From Candidatus Poribacteria bacterium (lineage in GTDB: Bacteria > Poribacteria > WGA-4E > WGA-3G), in the NCBI GenBank assembly GCA_009841255.1, contig VXMD01000078.1, positions 32,464 through 68,462 of the forward strand: a stretch of DNA of 35,999 nucleotides, given 5' to 3'. The position numbers and the translations under genes were made by a program. Shown here piece after piece: positions 33,133-35,999 of the stretch. Position 1 is the first letter of the stretch; the number at the start of each line of letters is the position of its first letter. Under the pieces are notes generated by a model. The model did no database searches, was not told where the DNA came from, and was given only the letters and a program-made list of their open reading frames with translations.

Positions 33133-34902
33133 ATGAGCAAAGTTGAAAATTGCCCATTAGGGCTTGTTGACCCTTTAGACGATTTTTCTACAGAAATATC
33201 GCTTGTAAAGCAGTGCCTTCAGGACTTCGGTTTTTCTGAAAAGGAGCGAGCGTGGCTCGTTGCTATTTTTAAACGCCCAGACTGCTTTGGTGATCCGACG
33301 GGTGAATATCTATTCAGACATGAATTGGGTACACCTGATGTAGTGGAGGGTCTGAACAGTTTAAAGGAACGGGTTCAAGTCAAAAAGGAGAATCAAAATG
33401 TCTTGGCACTTCTGTTTAGTTTGATACTTGACTTTGGACCTGGATCCAACACCTGGCTTCTCCCTAATGATAAATTCGAAAAATCAGACAGTTCAGGGAA
33501 TATACCGCAATGGGTTATCGAATTTCAGCAGCGTGCGGCATTTTGTGCGAAACGTTTAGACTTGCACGAATTCCGTCAGATGAGTAAAAACGCGGGTTTC
33601 CAATTTGAATGCCTACTACCCTTTCTCTTTCCAAACGGTGTGCCTCTATATCAGATAGTCGATCTGAATCTGTTGGCCCCGACGCAACGATTTCAACGCA
33701 GCAACACGTATCTCGAAAAGTTTGAGACCCTGGAACAACTTGAATTCTGGTTAACTTGGCGGTTTCACGCGAATGCAGAACGCTGTGACAAAGTGAGATT
33801 GGATACGTTATTACAAAGTTTTTCTGATTTTCCAGACGATGTTCTCGGCGACAAGATACTTGGCTTGCTGAATGTTATTGACTATGCTATGTGGAATGCA
33901 ACATATACATCTTCGTCTCGGGTAAAACGTTTGGACCCATTGAATGATGGATGGCGGGTTGTTGCCCGTGAACTCATTCCGTTTTTGGAACTTCTCAACG
34001 ACAGAAAACCGGAGGCAATTCAGGAACGTTCCTCTTTACTCAAGGCGTGGTGGCATTTATCTAAGCACGTCTACAGTTGGAGCATGGGCGGACTGGAATC
34101 GGAACTATCGGACGATCTGAAAAATAGACTCGTTGAGAGTGCATCACGGCATATAGGCATTTTGCGGTCTGTGCTGAGGGATACGCCTGAAGTCTTTGAA
34201 GATGAGGATGTTTACGATTTTTACGGCAAGGCTTTTTATGTATTGCTGAGTTTCGCGTCCCCGTGGAAACGTTTGAAACCGCTATTGCTCGCTTTTACAG
34301 GGATGACCGAACAAGCCGTTGCACGAGACCTACGCACGTGGCCTGAGCATGACAGCACAGACAACCCGCCACCTATATATTCGCGTGTCCCGCACTGGAT
34401 AGAGGTGGCGATGTATTCTCAAAATCTAAAAAGCGAACTGGAGAAAGACCCACATCTCCAGGAATTACGGGAAGAATTTGCTAAGTTTTGTCTCGGACGA
34501 CTTAAGACGAAGGTAAAAAACAAGAATTCAGGTTACGGCAATGAAGATTTTGTAGAACCGCGTCCTGTATGGCGTGGGTGTTATATTCAGGCGTTGAAAG
34601 TGCTGGGTGTCAATCCAGGGGGACGGGCACATCGGACGCTGTTCTGGCTCTTGAACAACGATCCAGATAAAGGGGTTCGGGACTATGCGAAGCGTGTGCA
34701 TAAACAGGTTCGGCATCTTGACCGGAACAAACCGAATTTAGAAAAGGGCGCGTCGCCGCGTAGACCACTGTTCGAGGCGTTTTGGTGGCTTCGGCAGGCG
34801 CATCTGATAACGTTGGGTGTAGAAGTCGATCAAGCGGGTGCGATGCGGACCCGCCGCAAAGAGTTACACCGGACGCGCGAGAAAGAGGATCGTTATATTT
34901 GA
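33133..34902 (+). CDS. Large protein of unknown function (589 aa)
   Basis: I do not recognise this family. It is a soluble, mainly helical protein with many Trp and aromatic residues (WLVAIFKRPDCF, FWLTWRFHANAERC, AWWHLSKHVYSW, PHWIEVAMYSQ) and a strongly basic C-terminus (RRKELHRTREKEDR) that could bind nucleic acid. No signal peptide, membrane segment or nucleotide-binding motif is visible. ATG 33133 has AAGGAG seven bases upstream and a divergent promoter further up. It is the first of the two plus-strand genes; the metzincin-type protease follows after 42 bases and may share its transcript. Ends in TGA, with the next in-frame stop (TAA) nine codons later. Confidence 0.85.
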   Translation: MSKVENCPLGLVDPLDDFSTEISLVKQCLQDFGFSEKERAWLVAIFKRPDCFGDPTGEYLFRHELGTPDVVEGLNSLKERVQVKKENQNVLALLFSLILDFGPGSNTWLLPNDKFEKSDSSGNIPQWVIEFQQRAAFCAKRLDLHEFRQMSKNAGFQFECLLPFLFPNGVPLYQIVDLNLLAPTQRFQRSNTYLEKFETLEQLEFWLTWRFHANAERCDKVRLDTLLQSFSDFPDDVLGDKILGLLNVIDYAMWNATYTSSSRVKRLDPLNDGWRVVARELIPFLELLNDRKPEAIQERSSLLKAWWHLSKHVYSWSMGGLESELSDDLKNRLVESASRHIGILRSVLRDTPEVFEDEDVYDFYGKAFYVLLSFASPWKRLKPLLLAFTGMTEQAVARDLRTWPEHDSTDNPPPIYSRVPHWIEVAMYSQNLKSELEKDPHLQELREEFAKFCLGRLKTKVKNKNSGYGNEDFVEPRPVWRGCYIQALKVLGVNPGGRAHRTLFWLLNNDPDKGVRDYAKRVHKQVRHLDRNKPNLEKGASPRRPLFEAFWWLRQAHLITLGVEVDQAGAMRTRRKELHRTREKEDRYI

Positions 34903-34944
34903 TCTTGCATAACTACGCAAAAAAACGCATAAAGGAAACCAAAA

Positions 34945-35967
34945 ATGAGGCTCAAACTTAATTGGCTTACAGCAATTCTGTTTTTACTGTGCGCGCCTTA
35001 CACACAAGCCGAATTTATTACAAAAGTTGTTTACTTCAAGTCTGCCGACGTAAAAACAAATTTAACTCTAAAAATACAAGAAATAGTCGAAAATACTCAA
35101 AGAACGTATGCAGACGAAATGCAACGAAACGGCTTTGAAAGAAAAACATTTAGTGTCGAAACACATCTCGGCAAACCCAAAATTCACATAGTTAACGGTA
35201 GAAAGAACGCAGCATCGTATCTTCGCAATACGTATGAGAACACGAGAAACGAGTTGCCGAATTTTCTAAGACAAGATACACCGCCATTTGATAAACAAGA
35301 CATGATTATCGTTACTATCGTAGGCGGTATAGATTGCATAAACGGACGCGATGCTAGCGCATTCTGTGCTTGGGGTGTAGGATACCCACATCACAGTCTT
35401 AGATATGGCGGAAACGTTCTTATTGCTGCCGATAGTGGGAATCTAAACGAAGATGTTCTGTTTCACGAAATGGGTCATGCTTTTGGACTCTATCATAAGC
35501 CCTCGAATTTCCTACCAAGCACACTTGAAATGTATGAGGCGCGTTGGCTCGATAAACACTACCAGTTTAATAAACGTCAAAACAATTTTTCACTACCCGA
35601 GTTTGTAAACGATCACAAAATAATCGCTCTGGAAAACGGTAAAGTTAAACTTAAAATAAATGCGATCGCTAATAACGTGCTACATCAAGCGATGCTTGTT
35701 AACAGCGATTTGTTAGTAGTATCTTCGCACTTCATGCAAGGTAAAAACGAAGACACTATTTCGTTTGAATTTCGCCGTTCTGAAGTATCTAATAATATGT
35801 TTGCAGAACTTATGGATACTAATGGAAATTACATCGCTAAAGATTTTACGATTAAATTACCAAACCGTCTACAAACTGAATTCGATCCGCTAATTGCTAA
35901 TGATCATAATTCGGTATATTTAACGCTTATAGGCGGAGGTCAACCTGAAGTGCATACGCTTATTTAG
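34945..35967 (+). CDS. Secreted metzincin-type zinc metallopeptidase
   Basis: A 340-residue exported protein. The signal peptide MRLKLNWLTAILFLLCAPYT is cleaved near Ala22. The zinc motif HEMGHAFGLYH (residues 174-184) fits the metzincin consensus HExxHxxGxxH, with Glu175 catalytic, and Met196 a few residues later may be the Met-turn. A Cys pair (131 and 141) may form a disulfide. The C-terminal ~120 residues form a strand-rich domain of unknown fold. GGAAA lies before ATG 34945. Base composition is more AT-rich and A-rich than the neighbouring genes (many AAA, GAA and AAC codons), which suggests recent acquisition. Ends in TAG at the right edge of the window. Confidence 0.85.
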   Translation: MRLKLNWLTAILFLLCAPYTQAEFITKVVYFKSADVKTNLTLKIQEIVENTQRTYADEMQRNGFERKTFSVETHLGKPKIHIVNGRKNAASYLRNTYENTRNELPNFLRQDTPPFDKQDMIIVTIVGGIDCINGRDASAFCAWGVGYPHHSLRYGGNVLIAADSGNLNEDVLFHEMGHAFGLYHKPSNFLPSTLEMYEARWLDKHYQFNKRQNNFSLPEFVNDHKIIALENGKVKLKINAIANNVLHQAMLVNSDLLVVSSHFMQGKNEDTISFEFRRSEVSNNMFAELMDTNGNYIAKDFTIKLPNRLQTEFDPLIANDHNSVYLTLIGGGQPEVHTLI

Positions 35968-35999
35968 ACCACAATTTCGCAAAGTTAAGATAAGGTTTT

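Overview
The window reads as a chromosomal stretch of an uncultured bacterium. The best guess is a Candidatus Poribacteria-type sponge or marine lineage. That rests on gene content only: phytanoyl-CoA dioxygenase, two Gfo/Idh/MocA oxidoreductases, a CRTAC1/UnbV-like FG-GAP protein, a SUMF1-type lipoprotein, a TolB-like exported propeller, and dense short interspersed repeats between genes. Nearly everything is on the minus strand; only the last two genes (33133-35967) are on the plus strand. No rRNA, tRNA or CRISPR array was seen.

Layout. 1-3800: metabolic and transport genes (PhyH, Gfo/Idh, solute-binding lipoprotein) separated by interspersed repeats. 3800-20060: a defence-like accessory island. 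On the minus strand its order is XRE-ImmA/IrrE, a PIN-like DUF4411 gene (broken), a Swt1-HEPN/DUF499 ATPase, an Rpn-type nuclease relic, a DUF1156 DNA methyltransferase, a coiled-coil membrane protein, a GIY-YIG protein, a 1180-residue protein of unknown family, and a second Rpn-type relic bordered by about 214-bp direct repeats. 20340-25080: exported proteins (TolB-like, FG-GAP/UnbV, LamG-like) around a Gfo/Idh gene that carries an in-frame TGA. 25082-30000: an AddA-like helicase-nuclease and an ABC transporter ATPase. 30188-32827: a tight operon of retropepsin-like protease, SelA and SUMF1-type lipoprotein behind a strong sigma70-type promoter. 33133-35967: a divergent pair, a large unknown protein and a secreted metzincin-type protease.

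How the genes may work together. The DUF499 ATPase and DUF1156 methyltransferase are families that co-occur in predicted phage-defence clusters, usually with a helicase that is absent here; an Rpn-type relic sits between them. The XRE-ImmA/DUF4411 pair upstream looks like a toxin-antitoxin module with its own promoter and a palindromic operator candidate.

The most unusual signal concerns TGA. Three genes (Rpn-like, DUF4411, second Gfo/Idh) each carry a single in-frame TGA where a Trp codon is expected, with the frame intact on both sides. Two further TGA codons join reading frames across gene boundaries (module A to module B at 4744, and Rpn module to methyltransferase at 13930). Among 19 intact genes TGA is the least used stop (4), and three of those four are constrained by an ATGA overlap or followed by a nearby second stop. 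A selenocysteine synthase gene (selA) lies in the same window. Ordinary pseudogenisation remains the simplest explanation, but leaky or recoded UGA can be tested.
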